A DNA stretch of 64,000 nt from Motilimonas eburnea (GCF_021295345.1 NZ_JAIMJB010000017.1:52037-116036); one strand, 5' to 3'. Positions 37,703 through 46,012 are shown, numbered from the stretch's first letter. Made by a program: numbers and translations. The notes: a model not told the origin generated them from the sequence alone.

Positions 37703-38350
37703 ATGAAAAAAATAGTTATCCCGATAGCAATGAGTGCGCTAATGTTTGCCCCTATCTCTCAAGCAGCAGGGCCAACCAGCCAGCAAACAAGTTGCTTAGA
37801 TCAATCTCTCGCAGAATTAGCCAAACTCCCCTTGCCCAAGTCACAACCTAACACGGTACTGGTATCGGAACGTATCAGCATTCCCGCTCCTGTCGAGGAG
37901 GTATATCAATACTTTCAATCATTTCCCCTAGCCAAATTGCTGACCGAAACAGACTCGGTTGCGGGCGTGGCCTACACTCAAAACTTGAAGGGGGAAAACT
38001 ACCTGCTAGCAGGCGACAGACGCAGTGTTTGTCTGACATCAGGATATGGTGCAATAGAAGAGTTAACCGACAATCAAAACAACCGCTTTGCTTACACCGT
38101 ATGGGCCTACACACTGCCCGATGCCGCCGCTATCGCTTATGGTGAAGGTGAGTTTTTATTTAAACCGCAAAATGGCACCACAGAGATCATTTGGAATTAT
38201 CGCTTCGCGTTAAAGCCAGATTCCTTCCCTGGGAATTTAATGGCGCCTGGACGTTGGTTATTCGACCTCACCTTTGCTAACAGCGATTGGCGAACATACA
38301 TGCAACAAGGGCTGGTCAATTTTAAGCAAGGGGTGCTGAGCGAGATTTAG
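37703..38350 (+). CDS. Secreted SRPBCC-fold protein
   Basis: The 215 residues start MKKIVIPIAMSALMFAPISQ, a signal peptide, with TTGGAG 8 bases upstream; the open frame extends back to 37634 through the promoter. The mature part has the beta-rich helix-grip pattern of START/SRPBCC ligand-binding proteins (VSERISIPAPVEEVYQYFQ near residue 60). It is probably periplasmic and binds a hydrophobic molecule. The divergent MerR gene likely controls it. Confidence 0.7.
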   Translation: MKKIVIPIAMSALMFAPISQAAGPTSQQTSCLDQSLAELAKLPLPKSQPNTVLVSERISIPAPVEEVYQYFQSFPLAKLLTETDSVAGVAYTQNLKGENYLLAGDRRSVCLTSGYGAIEELTDNQNNRFAYTVWAYTLPDAAAIAYGEGEFLFKPQNGTTEIIWNYRFALKPDSFPGNLMAPGRWLFDLTFANSDWRTYMQQGLVNFKQGVLSEI

Positions 38351-38378
38351 ACAAAGGGTAACAACTTAGTGGCTATGC

Positions 38379-38861
38379 TTAATCGCTCTCTAAGTCGACT
38401 TGATAAATAGTCTCTGTTTCAAGGGGTGGCTCAAACCAAGACCAGAACAAATCCAGCATCTCGGGCGTCATGGTATAGCTTTTGCCGTCATCTTGAGTAT
38501 TGCGCCAAAGCGCACGCTCCCGACAAATCGCGAAATCCGTTGCAAGATAATGGATTTCGCTGCTCATGCCATGGTTTTTTGCCCATAAGGTGAATTGTTG
38601 ACGATCCCTTTGCGTCCAAAAACCAAAATCAAAAATCACAGGGACCTTTAAGGCATGCAATTGCAATGCAGCCTGTTTAAATAAATCTTGTAGCACGGCT
38701 AAACGGCGATCAAAGTCTTCGCGCGACATATGCTCGCCATACAGCGGGATCATCCACTCATCTATCGAAAAGCGAAATGCCCCTTGCTGCTGGGCAAGTT
38801 GATTAGCGTAAGTGGTTTTTCCTGAGCCGATAAAGCCACAAATAAAGGTGATGTCTGCCAT
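38379..38861 (-). CDS. P-loop ATP-binding kinase-like protein
   Basis: The 160 residues begin MADITFICGFIGSGKTTYAN, an N-terminal Walker A. FDFGFW near residue 75 resembles a Walker B strand, and RERALWRN a lid arginine segment. It belongs to the AAA_33/zeta-toxin-like small kinases, which phosphorylate small molecules or RNA ends; substrate unknown. Its start is 20 bases downstream of the GST stop on the same strand. Confidence 0.75.
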   Translation of the reverse strand: MADITFICGFIGSGKTTYANQLAQQQGAFRFSIDEWMIPLYGEHMSREDFDRRLAVLQDLFKQAALQLHALKVPVIFDFGFWTQRDRQQFTLWAKNHGMSSEIHYLATDFAICRERALWRNTQDDGKSYTMTPEMLDLFWSWFEPPLETETIYQVDLESD

Positions 38862-38881
38862 TGTTTAAGCCCTTAAATGAT

Positions 38882-39520
38882 CTAACCAAATGCCGCTAAG
38901 CTGATCCCTTCTACAGCGCACACCGACTGGATCACGGGCTTGGTAGCCATGCGCTTTAGGTAAGCCGCTAAATGGGGAAAATCGAATGGTGAAGGATTCA
39001 CGGGCAAGGCCCAGCCCGCCAACATAAATAAGAAATAATCACAGGCCGTTAACCTCGCCCCTAACAAATATGGCTGATGTGAAAGTTGAGAATTGATTAT
39101 CCCTAAAGCTTCACTAATCAGCTTATCTTGCGCAGCGATCACTGCTGCCCAGCCTGATTCATCTTGGGTATGGCGCTGCGGGTAATAACGCGCCATTAAC
39201 GCGGTTTGCAAGGTATTGTTTAGATAAGCCAACCATTGAAAAAACAACGGCCGCTGTGGCTCATCTATCGCAGGCATCAAACCGTATTCGGGAAAGAGCT
39301 CGCAGAGATGAATACAAATCGCGCTACTTTCAAAAATAGCTTGCTGGTCAACCAATAACGTCGGTATCCGACCAGCAGGGTTGAGCGCTAAATATGCCGT
39401 CGACTTTTGTGCTTTCGCTTTTCTGTCCACCAGCACTAACTCATAGTCGGCCTGAACATGATGCAAAATAAAATGCGGCGCCAAACTGGCATTATTTGGC
39501 GCGTAATAAAGTTTATACAT
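38882..39520 (-). CDS. Glutathione S-transferase family protein
   Basis: The 212 residues have an N-terminal thioredoxin-like domain (MYKLYYAPNNASLAPHFIL, with NPAGRIPTLL and ESSAICIHL) and an all-helical C-terminal domain. It conjugates glutathione to electrophiles or acts as a peroxidase. Its first base is also the last base of the upstream lipoprotein gene, suggesting coupled translation. Confidence 0.87.
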   Translation of the reverse strand: MYKLYYAPNNASLAPHFILHHVQADYELVLVDRKAKAQKSTAYLALNPAGRIPTLLVDQQAIFESSAICIHLCELFPEYGLMPAIDEPQRPLFFQWLAYLNNTLQTALMARYYPQRHTQDESGWAAVIAAQDKLISEALGIINSQLSHQPYLLGARLTACDYFLFMLAGWALPVNPSPFDFPHLAAYLKRMATKPVIQSVCAVEGISLAAFG

Positions 39521-40062
39521 TACTTATACTTAGGTGCTTCGCGATAAGCTTCAAGCTCCATCGGTGCCTTGCTGTAACCATAAATAAACAGCTGCATTAA
39601 GTACTGTTTGGTTTGCTCGTTTAAGCCTAACTGCTCGGCTTGGCGCACGTGGATTAGCTCATGAGCCAACAACTCGGTATTTTGCTTTTCGCTATGCTTG
39701 ATCCAAATGCCATAACCATAGGTGTAAGCGGCCATCATGGGAGAGCTATAACCGTATTTTTTGGCTAACGCTGCAAGCTCCGGATCTTGTGGGAAGGGTA
39801 GCGTGTCAACATAGTACACTCGTACTTTTTCAGCATCCTGTAACCCTATTTTATCGGCGATGACTAATTGTGCAGCAGTTAAAGGACTACCTTTTTGCAG
39901 CGCAACTTGTTCATTTTCAGTAACGAAGGCAGTGGCCGCAGGCATGATTTGATCGACGTAAGTCACCAGCTCGGCGGGCGGGTTGGCATAAATTTCATCA
40001 CGATTAACACAACCCGATACGGCCAGTATTAGCAATCCCAGAGCCATTATTGTTTTCAGCAC
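39520..40062 (-). CDS. Lipoprotein with zinc-metallopeptidase motif
   Basis: The 180 residues have a lipoprotein signal (MLKTIMALGLLILAVSGC, Cys18). An ELLAHELIHVRQAEQLG segment contains the HExxH zinc motif, and a downstream Glu in PMELEAY is a candidate third ligand, so it is a putative membrane-anchored peptidase. I do not recognise a named family. It directly precedes the GST gene. Confidence 0.7.
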   Translation of the reverse strand: MLKTIMALGLLILAVSGCVNRDEIYANPPAELVTYVDQIMPAATAFVTENEQVALQKGSPLTAAQLVIADKIGLQDAEKVRVYYVDTLPFPQDPELAALAKKYGYSSPMMAAYTYGYGIWIKHSEKQNTELLAHELIHVRQAEQLGLNEQTKQYLMQLFIYGYSKAPMELEAYREAPKYK

Positions 40063-40138
40063 TATTATTCCCTTAGTTCTGTAGGGTTAAAACGATAATA
40101 CCGCCATTTTGCCTACCAAGATCTTAATTACAAGGGAG

Positions 40139-40429
40139 CTAAACTAGGGCTGTGATCCAGCTATCGGGTTCTGCCACAATAAACTCATAGACTTGCTGAT
40201 CGACCAAGGTCACACGAATCGCATCCGTGGTAATAGGAATAATGCCGCCTCCCTTACCCAGACATCGAGTCACCGTACTGATTTGTTCCGGTTTAAACAC
40301 ATAAGGTCCAAGCCCAAGCTGTTGATTAAACGGGGTGAATCGAACTTCATCCCCCGTTAACACTAATTTCCCGTCCGCCCTTGCCACCCCCTGCTGAACG
40401 GTGGCGATAGTCGATTTAATGATAGTCAT
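40139..40429 (-). CDS. Hypothetical GRAM/PH-like small protein
   Basis: The 96 residues lack a signal or membrane helix and have a beta-strand-rich pattern with a GKGGGIIPI turn followed by a C-terminal helix, reminiscent of GRAM/PH domains. No function can be assigned. The gene is isolated between the lipoprotein and the amidotransferase. Confidence 0.5.
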   Translation of the reverse strand: MTIIKSTIATVQQGVARADGKLVLTGDEVRFTPFNQQLGLGPYVFKPEQISTVTRCLGKGGGIIPITTDAIRVTLVDQQVYEFIVAEPDSWITALV

Positions 40430-40520
40430 AAGCTAAGCCTTATAGATCTGTACACTAAAACCTTGTTAATTAAGCAAGTTAAACATAGCGCCAAGCTGTC
40501 TTATTGGAAAATGGCTGACC

Positions 40521-41249
40521 TTAACGGCAATAATCAATGACTAAGTGGTCCAAAAATCCCATCAGCAAAGCATTCATCTCTCGATGATCATGACCCATGA
40601 TCGTCTGTGGCGTTTGCACATAATCATCAGCCTTGGCTTGAGTGATATCACCAAGGGCATTTTCGATTAAGTGGGATAAGGTGTCATGTGTGAACTCTAA
40701 ATGGCACTGAAATCCATAAACTCGATCTTGGTACTGTACTATTTGTCTCGGGCACCCCTCACTCGTTGCAAGTATCTTACTATCTGGTGTTAAACCCGGC
40801 ATGTCATTATGCCAATGGCCGACCACTTCTTGCGTGGCAAAATGTGCCAGTTTCGAATTTTGTCGACCCTCGGGTGTCAGGTTAATCGAAAAATAGCCGA
40901 CTTCACGATGTGGGCTATGTTCAAATTGGGCTCCTAATGCTTCACCAATTAACTGCGCCCCCAAGCAGACACCCAATACTATCTTGTCGGCCTCTATACA
41001 CTGCTTAATCAGAGCGGTCTCTTTTTGTTTATCAAAATAAGCGCATTCGCTGAGCGTAGTAGCAGGACTTTGCGGTCCGCCCAAGACAATGAGTATATCA
41101 ATCTGATCAGCGTCTAAAGGTAGCGGCTCCTGTAAATATACTCTGGAATAACTCACTCGATAGTCCTTACTGTTAGCCCATAGCAAGAATGCTCCAGGCC
41201 CTTCAAAATACTCGTGCACGATAAAATGAACATTAAGTTTCTGTACCAT
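40521..41249 (-). CDS. Class I glutamine amidotransferase-like protein
   Basis: The 242 residues have the amidotransferase nucleophile elbow GVCLGAQLIG (Cys near residue 100) and the His-x-Glu pair in FQCHLEFTHD, so the hydrolase triad looks complete. Family members release ammonia from glutamine or cleave gamma-glutamyl compounds; no synthetase partner is nearby. I chose ATG 41249 (AAGGA 9 bases upstream); an ATG at 41282 inside the end of marR1 is also in frame. It is in one operon with marR1, and a second amidotransferase domain occurs in this cluster. Confidence 0.82.
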   Translation of the reverse strand: MVQKLNVHFIVHEYFEGPGAFLLWANSKDYRVSYSRVYLQEPLPLDADQIDILIVLGGPQSPATTLSECAYFDKQKETALIKQCIEADKIVLGVCLGAQLIGEALGAQFEHSPHREVGYFSINLTPEGRQNSKLAHFATQEVVGHWHNDMPGLTPDSKILATSEGCPRQIVQYQDRVYGFQCHLEFTHDTLSHLIENALGDITQAKADDYVQTPQTIMGHDHREMNALLMGFLDHLVIDYCR

Positions 41250-41274
41250 CTCTTTATTTCCTTCTGTAGTGAAT

Positions 41275-41727
41275 CTATTCATAACTGGTCTTGGAATCAG
41301 TCAACTGACCTTGAATATCCGTAAGCAAACCTTGCAATTGCTGTTGTAATAACTCTCCTTTGGTGTGTTCGGCATTTTCCAACGCCTGACGAATAGTTTT
41401 TGGGGGAATAGCAATACGCGCTAATGACATACCTTCAGGTGTTAACTCAAGGTGAACAATGCGTTTATCTGTCTCATCACTGCGCTTTATGAGCAATTTT
41501 TTCTCCGCCAACAGAGAAATTGACTGTGAAGCGCTTCCCTTCGTAATACCAAGAAACTCTGTGACATTGGCGGGTTTGTTGGTTTTATGATCTGCTCGAG
41601 ATAAATAAAATAGTACTTCTAAATGAACAGGTTGCAGTCCATATTCCAGCCCAGCTAAACGCAATTCGTTACGAAATAGCATGCATATTCTTTCTAGTGA
41701 TTCGCCAATGTTGTCTGCTTTTCTCAT
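41275..41727 (-). CDS. MarR-family regulator, first of a paralogous pair
   Basis: The 150-residue winged-helix protein has NVTEFLGITKGSASQSISLLAEKK as recognition helix region and a DKRIVHLELT wing. It is clearly paralogous to the protein encoded at 49659-50237 (shared blocks include PVHLEVLFYLSR). A cysteine near residue 15 could be a redox sensor. It is divergent from the mini-thioredoxin operon, with two operator-like palindromes in between, and co-transcribed with the amidotransferase. Confidence 0.85.
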   Translation of the reverse strand: MRKADNIGESLERICMLFRNELRLAGLEYGLQPVHLEVLFYLSRADHKTNKPANVTEFLGITKGSASQSISLLAEKKLLIKRSDETDKRIVHLELTPEGMSLARIAIPPKTIRQALENAEHTKGELLQQQLQGLLTDIQGQLTDSKTSYE

Positions 41728-41750
41728 TACTGTCCTTAAAATTTAATAAA

Positions 41751-41818
41751 GTTTTTAATCGAAACCATTTGACAAGAATAATCCCTTCGCTACACTAAGT
41801 AAAGTTTCGAAGCGAAAC
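41751..41818 (+). promoter_or_regulatory. Promoter with paired GTTTCG-N3-CGAAAC operators
   Basis: GTTTTTAATCGAAAC (41751-41765) lies 3 bp before TTGACA (41769-41774). After a 16-bp spacer comes TACACT (41791-41796), then the perfect palindrome GTTTCGAAGCGAAAC (41804-41818). Operator centres are 53 bp apart. The same arrangement recurs upstream of the gene at 50428, so both promoters are probably controlled by the MarR pair. Confidence 0.78.
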
Positions 41819-41853
41819 CTTTTTTTAAGAGACCAAATCAAGAGGACATGAAA

Positions 41854-42075
41854 ATGAGCAAACCCATTTTTTACCATGCTGGCTGCAGCATCTGTGTTGA
41901 AGCCGAGCAAGAAGTCGCTAAAGCCCTTAACGCCGAGATCGTGCATTTAGGTGAGCAACCTGAACGCCTAGCAGAAGCTGAAGCGGCTGGTGTGCAATCT
42001 GTACCAGCGGTGCTTCTTAACGACGGCGTATTCCACATCAACTTCGGCGCATCTTTAGCCGATTTAAAAGCATAA
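41854..42075 (+). CDS. Mini-thioredoxin-like protein, copy 1
   Basis: The 73-residue protein starts MSKPIFYHAGCSIC. It carries a CxxC after the first strand and a SVPAVLLN segment with the probable cis-proline, the minimum of a thioredoxin/glutaredoxin fold but about 30 residues shorter than thioredoxin. An ATG two codons upstream (41848) is also possible; copy 2 supports the start used here. It is first in a four-gene operon and likely a thiol-disulfide or metal-handling protein. Confidence 0.78.
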   Translation: MSKPIFYHAGCSICVEAEQEVAKALNAEIVHLGEQPERLAEAEAAGVQSVPAVLLNDGVFHINFGASLADLKA

Positions 42076-42102
42076 ATTAGAGAACTAAAAAGGAAGAAGA
42101 CC

Positions 42103-42324
42103 ATGAGCAAACCCATTTTTTACCACGCTGGCTGTACCATCTGTGTTGAAGCCGAGCAAGAAGTCGCCAAGGCGCTTAACGCCGAGATCGTGCATTTAGG
42201 TGAGCAACCTGATCGTCTAGCTGAAGCAGAAGCAGCTGGTGTGCAATCGGTACCAGCAGTGCTACTTAACGGCGGTGTATTTCACATTAACTTCGGCGCA
42301 TCTTTAGCCGACCTTAAAGCTTAA
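42103..42324 (+). CDS. Mini-thioredoxin-like protein, copy 2
   Basis: The 73 residues are nearly identical to copy 1, with differences such as T12 for S and G for D in the last third. The CxxC reads CTIC and the cis-proline segment is kept. The DNA is also highly similar, so this is a recent tandem duplication. AGGAAG lies about 7 bases before the ATG. Retention of both copies under one promoter suggests a dosage effect or slightly different partners. Confidence 0.78.
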   Translation: MSKPIFYHAGCTICVEAEQEVAKALNAEIVHLGEQPDRLAEAEAAGVQSVPAVLLNGGVFHINFGASLADLKA

Positions 42325-42374
42325 TGACATTTTGGGCAGCCTATTGCTGCCCTTTAAACAAAAGGATAAAGACA

Positions 42375-43154
42375 ATGAAACAATTTCTTGCAACAGCCGT
42401 AGCAACAGCCATCTCTTTAGGTCTTAGCAGCAACGCATTAGCCGGTGGCGATCATCATGGTCACATTAAAAGTGAAGCCAATACTAAAGTCGCCAGTGAA
42501 TTCGACCTTACCCATGCTAAAGTCGTAAAAAATGCCGCTTCACTTACCTTTCAAGCCGAAGTGACCGATAAATTAGGTCAAACCAAACCTAAGGCAATTG
42601 GTAAACTAGGTGGCTCAGAAGTCTACAGTTATGTATGGCCGACCAACTTAGACTCAGAAGTAGTTGGATTTGAAAAAGGCCAAGGTATCCTTGCCCTTGC
42701 AGTTACCTCACATCCAGATTTTGATGATACTCCTAAGTTCGATGAGAACTTAGATGGCGACAAAGCCAATGATGGCAACGAATGGCATTCTCACTGGGTG
42801 GTATTAACCAAGGATGAATCTTGTGGTGGCGGCCTTAAAGTTAAAGATATTCCTGAAGGCCAGCAGCCTAAAATGCCAGCCACCTGGCCTGGCCTTCCAA
42901 TCTACATCGACAGCCCAGGTTACACACCTGAATTTGTGAAAAACGAAGTAACGGTTGAAGTACCAACTAAAGATCTGTCATTCCAAGAAGACTTCCAATT
43001 CGATGCTGTTACAGCGGTACTGCAAGTGAACGACAGTGTTCACAACCCACTACTATGTGTCACCGCCGTTAACGATGTCGCATCGGGTGACTTGTCACTA
43101 CCAGGTAAAGTCGTTGCCCAACACCCAGCTAAAGCCACGGCAAATAAAGGTTAA
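42375..43154 (+). CDS. Secreted protein of unknown function in the thiol operon
   Basis: The 259 residues start MKQFLATAVATAISLGLSSN and continue to a signal-peptidase site after ALA; AAAGGA lies upstream. The mature N-terminus has a His-rich GGDHHGH, and later comes EWHSHWVVL with two cysteines elsewhere (SCGG, LLC), so metal binding is plausible. The open frame extends back to 42324 but without a ribosome-binding site. No family recognised. It is third in the operon after the mini-thioredoxins. Confidence 0.7.
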   Translation: MKQFLATAVATAISLGLSSNALAGGDHHGHIKSEANTKVASEFDLTHAKVVKNAASLTFQAEVTDKLGQTKPKAIGKLGGSEVYSYVWPTNLDSEVVGFEKGQGILALAVTSHPDFDDTPKFDENLDGDKANDGNEWHSHWVVLTKDESCGGGLKVKDIPEGQQPKMPATWPGLPIYIDSPGYTPEFVKNEVTVEVPTKDLSFQEDFQFDAVTAVLQVNDSVHNPLLCVTAVNDVASGDLSLPGKVVAQHPAKATANKG

Positions 43155-43163
43155 GGAATCATT

Positions 43164-43424
43164 ATGTCAGTTCATGTTTTTGATACCTATGCATATACCA
43201 GCAAAGGAAAGCGACTTCACTTCGATGTGTTGCTACCCACTAAAGATGCTGAGTTAGCACTCACCACAGCAAGAAAATGGTTAACAGAAATCGGTGAGGC
43301 CGATGCCGAAATCCGTCGTGGCGGTTGTGCCTTTTGTCACACCTCTATCTCTGTGCCTGAGTTTGATGAAACAATCAAACAGCAAGGGTATGCCATCTAC
43401 AAATTAGAAGGTTGCCCAGCATAA
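43164..43424 (+). CDS. DUF2024-family protein, copy 1
   Basis: The 86 residues begin MSVHVFDTYAYTSKGKRLHF and contain GGCAFCHTS and a terminal KLEGCPA. The CxxCH and final Cys could bind metal or act as redox thiols. The family has no established function. It is the last gene of the mini-thioredoxin operon, 9 bases after the secreted protein, and is followed by a strong terminator. A paralogue lies at 50428. Confidence 0.8.
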   Translation: MSVHVFDTYAYTSKGKRLHFDVLLPTKDAELALTTARKWLTEIGEADAEIRRGGCAFCHTSISVPEFDETIKQQGYAIYKLEGCPA

Positions 43425-43453
43425 CGAGAGCCTCTCCTCCTTGTATCATCTTT

Positions 43454-43478
43454 AGCCAAGCTCAAGCTTGGCTTTTTT
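43454..43478 (+). terminator. Rho-independent terminator of the mini-thioredoxin operon
   Basis: AGCCAAGC-TCAA-GCTTGGCT forms a perfect 8-bp stem followed by a run of Ts, 30 bases after the DUF2024 stop codon. Confidence 0.88.
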
Positions 43479-44164
43479 ATGCTTCACGCCAGACAATTCA
43501 AGATGCAAGGACCAGAATCGATTATTGTGTTCAGTTTGGCGCCAAAAGGCGCCGTAATAACAAACCTAAAGGTCGAGCCCTTTTAAGTTTCGGCCCTCGG
43601 TTACCCCATTATTAATGACGTTCGTATGACTGCAGAAAAGTCAATTAACCTAGCGAACCCAGTGTTAATATCCTATACGTGAGTTCATCTATTTGTCATT
43701 GATGATGACTTAACGTCAGCCTCCCTGCAGCACGTTGCACTAATTAAAGCCCCATTTATGATTTAACGACAATGATGTATTTAGGCTGCCCCCTAGAACA
43801 AGACAGGCTTGGATTACAGGGCAAACGCATGAATGTTTTTTATGCTACAGGTGGTGTTTTCTTAGTCGAATATCTGCCGCAAGGATGCGGCAGTTAAGCC
43901 ATCAGGGATGATTTCACGGCGCTTCGAATAAGAAAATTCCACCTTGTTAGCTAGGTTGATTACATTTTATACGTTCATGCGCTCACCCTGGCTTGGATTA
44001 GCGTTAGCATCAAATTGGAGCATTTAGCTGACATGGGGTAGCTGCTGTAATAGCTTATACTTGGGGCCCCAAACAGGCCCAGATAGAAAGGAAACCCTCG
44101 TTTCACTAGCTCGATTGAGTCTCTTATTAATGGCTAATGATACTCACACTCGAAAAACGAGTTG
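43479..44164. other. Gene-free interval of about 690 bp
   Basis: No convincing gene on either strand; only short frames without ribosome-binding sites. It holds the hairpin repeat at 43857-43893 and several AT-rich and GC-rich patches. It separates the mini-thioredoxin operon from the rof unit. It may be decayed coding or mobile DNA, but I could not identify any ancestral gene. Confidence 0.5.
43857..43893. repeat. Hairpin repeat, copy A
   Basis: TTTTCTTAGTCGAATATC is followed by a perfect stem CTGCCGC-AAGGAT-GCGGCAG. A second copy of the flank and a degenerated stem occurs at 52653-52687, at the other end of the accessory cluster. Confidence 0.6.
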
Positions 44165-44470
44165 CTAAGATGGAGCCGTTGTAACCTCTGTTGTCGATTG
44201 CACGAAAAAAGAGCGACAACAAGTCAGATCCGATGGACTGGCAAGGGTGTATGAGGCTTCAACACCAATCAAACGAATGCCTTGAGCATCAGCAGAGAGA
44301 ATTCTATTCTCTCCAGATTTTTTAAATAGTGTATAACTAAAGCCAGCTGCCTTTGGGAAGCCGACTGCTATATCACTTAGCACAGCCGTTGCATTCCTTC
44401 GATTAATCGCAATCTCACACCAAAGCTGGTTATGCTTTAGCACGGTCACCTTGTAGTCATCATTCATCAC
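44165..44470 (-). CDS. Hypothetical small protein
   Basis: The 101 residues begin MMNDDYKVTVLKHNQLWCEIAINRRN, with no signal or membrane helix and a beta-rich pattern. No family recognised. GGAG lies upstream of the start, which is 8 bases after the rof stop, so the two are probably co-transcribed. Confidence 0.55.
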   Translation of the reverse strand: MMNDDYKVTVLKHNQLWCEIAINRRNATAVLSDIAVGFPKAAGFSYTLFKKSGENRILSADAQGIRLIGVEASYTLASPSDLTCCRSFFVQSTTEVTTAPS

Positions 44471-44478
44471 ACTCTCCT

Positions 44479-44739
44479 CTATCTTTTCAATTCAAGCAAC
44501 TCAAAATACGGGTTTATTGTTAATGCCTTGATACTGCAAATCCGATCTAAACGAATTGGCGAGCCCGGTAGTCCTTGCGGCTCAAGAAGCATCCATTCCG
44601 CTTGATCCTTACTGTACACATTCATCGCTTTACCCTTAATAATGGAACCATCATCCTGCACTATCTCAATTTCGAGCTTATTCGAGCAGGCAATCTCTAA
44701 ATAATCATGCAATGCACAATCTATTGGCTGATATTTCAT
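44479..44739 (-). CDS. rof: Rho-binding antiterminator
   Basis: The 86-residue Rof/YaeO family protein has the YQPIDCALHDYLEIACSNKL segment, which matches the conserved N-terminus of E. coli YaeO, and the central ...LRLDKI-like strand appears here as IRLDRICSI. Rof binds Rho and blocks its RNA-binding surface, reducing Rho-dependent termination. It is separated from the upstream operon by a strong terminator, so it is an independent unit with the hypothetical gene at 44165. Confidence 0.83.
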   Translation of the reverse strand: MKYQPIDCALHDYLEIACSNKLEIEIVQDDGSIIKGKAMNVYSKDQAEWMLLEPQGLPGSPIRLDRICSIKALTINPYFELLELKR

Positions 44740-44761
44740 CTTTACTCCAAGTTGCAGATAT

Positions 44762-44784
44762 AAAAAAACCTACCCGAAGGTAGG
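44762..44784 (-). terminator. Rho-independent terminator of the hcr-like operon
   Basis: Read on the minus strand: CCTACC-TTCG-GGTAGG followed by seven Ts, a stem with a stable UUCG tetraloop. It lies 22 bases after the amidotransferase-peroxidase stop and ends the three-gene minus-strand operon. Confidence 0.9.
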
Positions 44785-44806
44785 CCGTGTCGCACGGTTT
44801 AAAAAA

Positions 44807-46012
44807 CTAGGCCAATGCAGCTAAAGCGGCTTGGTAATCAGGCTCATCAGTAACTTCATCCACAAGCTCCGCATAGGTAATTTGATGATTTTCATCTAGC
44901 ACCAGCACTGCTCTTGCATACAAACCAGAAAGGGGACCGCCTTCCATTTTTACGCCATAGCCCGCTCCCATACTTTGCGTTAGATAATCAGATGCAGTGA
45001 TGGCATTTTCAATCCCTTCGGCCGCGCAGAATCGGCTGTAAGCAAATGGTAAATCGAGTGAAACAAACAACAAGTTAGTGTCCGTTCGATTGGCTAACTG
45101 CTGACTAAACGTTTTAAGTTGAATAGCACAAACAGGTGTATCAACACTTGGGAAAATGTTTAACACTAGTTTTTTACCTAGTAAGTCGGTGCGCTTTAAT
45201 TGGCCGAGTTTACTATCCACTAGATTAAAATCAGGCGCCTGCTCGCCCACTTTTGGGAACTGACCCAATGCCTTAATGTCTTGCCCTTTAAATTTAAGTA
45301 CTTGTTGCTCAGGCCGTTGCCATCCTTGTTGCTGTAGCCAATCTTGCCAAATTTCGGCAGCAATCGGCTGTAGCTTAGCTCCCACTTCAGCAGTATCAAC
45401 ACGTAGACTTGTTACATCAACACCCGCTGTGCTGCCAATTTCGCCGGTATGGCCGATGAACCACTGTTCCATTGCATTAACCGTTACTTCTGGGTGAAAC
45501 TGCATAGCTAAAGCAAAGTTTTCGACTGCAAATGCTTGGTTGGGGTAATTGTCATTACTCGCTAACAACGTCGCACCAGTAGGTAAATCAAACGTATCAC
45601 CATGCCAGTGTAAAATCGGTTGCTGACCTAGTTTAGTCAGTGGGTTAGATGCATTATCGTGCAAAGTTAACCTGCCCCAACCCAATTCTTTTTGATGCCC
45701 AGGGTAGACCTTGGCGCCCATCGCACGCGCGATAAGTTGCGCACCCAAACAAATACCAAGTAAAGGCTGCTTGTCTGCTAAACGCTGCTGAATCAGGCTT
45801 ATTTCATCACCAATGAAGGGGTATTCCGCCTCATCATAAACGCCAATAGGGCCACCAAGAATCACCAATAAATCACAATCATTCACTGTCGCTGTGATCG
45901 TGTCTTTGCCCGCTTCAATATAATTAATCTGGGCATTAAACTGGGCCAAAACTGGCGCAATGTTACCTAAATCTTCAAACGCTAAGTGTCTAATGACGTT
46001 AACTATTTTCAT
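44807..46012 (-). CDS. Fusion of class I glutamine amidotransferase and thiol peroxidase (Tpx)
   Basis: The 401 residues form two complete domains. Residues 1-185 are an amidotransferase with GICLGAQLIA (Cys88) and QFHPEV (His173, Glu175). After a linker, residues about 237-401 are an atypical 2-Cys peroxiredoxin of the Tpx type: FPSVDTPVCA holds the peroxidatic Cys295 and YSRFCA the resolving Cys329. The 34-residue spacing equals that of E. coli Tpx (Cys61/Cys95). Tpx reduces peroxides using thioredoxin, and mini-thioredoxins are encoded in the same cluster. Last gene of the operon with the propeller and reductase. Confidence 0.88.
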   Translation of the reverse strand: MKIVNVIRHLAFEDLGNIAPVLAQFNAQINYIEAGKDTITATVNDCDLLVILGGPIGVYDEAEYPFIGDEISLIQQRLADKQPLLGICLGAQLIARAMGAKVYPGHQKELGWGRLTLHDNASNPLTKLGQQPILHWHGDTFDLPTGATLLASNDNYPNQAFAVENFALAMQFHPEVTVNAMEQWFIGHTGEIGSTAGVDVTSLRVDTAEVGAKLQPIAAEIWQDWLQQQGWQRPEQQVLKFKGQDIKALGQFPKVGEQAPDFNLVDSKLGQLKRTDLLGKKLVLNIFPSVDTPVCAIQLKTFSQQLANRTDTNLLFVSLDLPFAYSRFCAAEGIENAITASDYLTQSMGAGYGVKMEGGPLSGLYARAVLVLDENHQITYAELVDEVTDEPDYQAALAALA

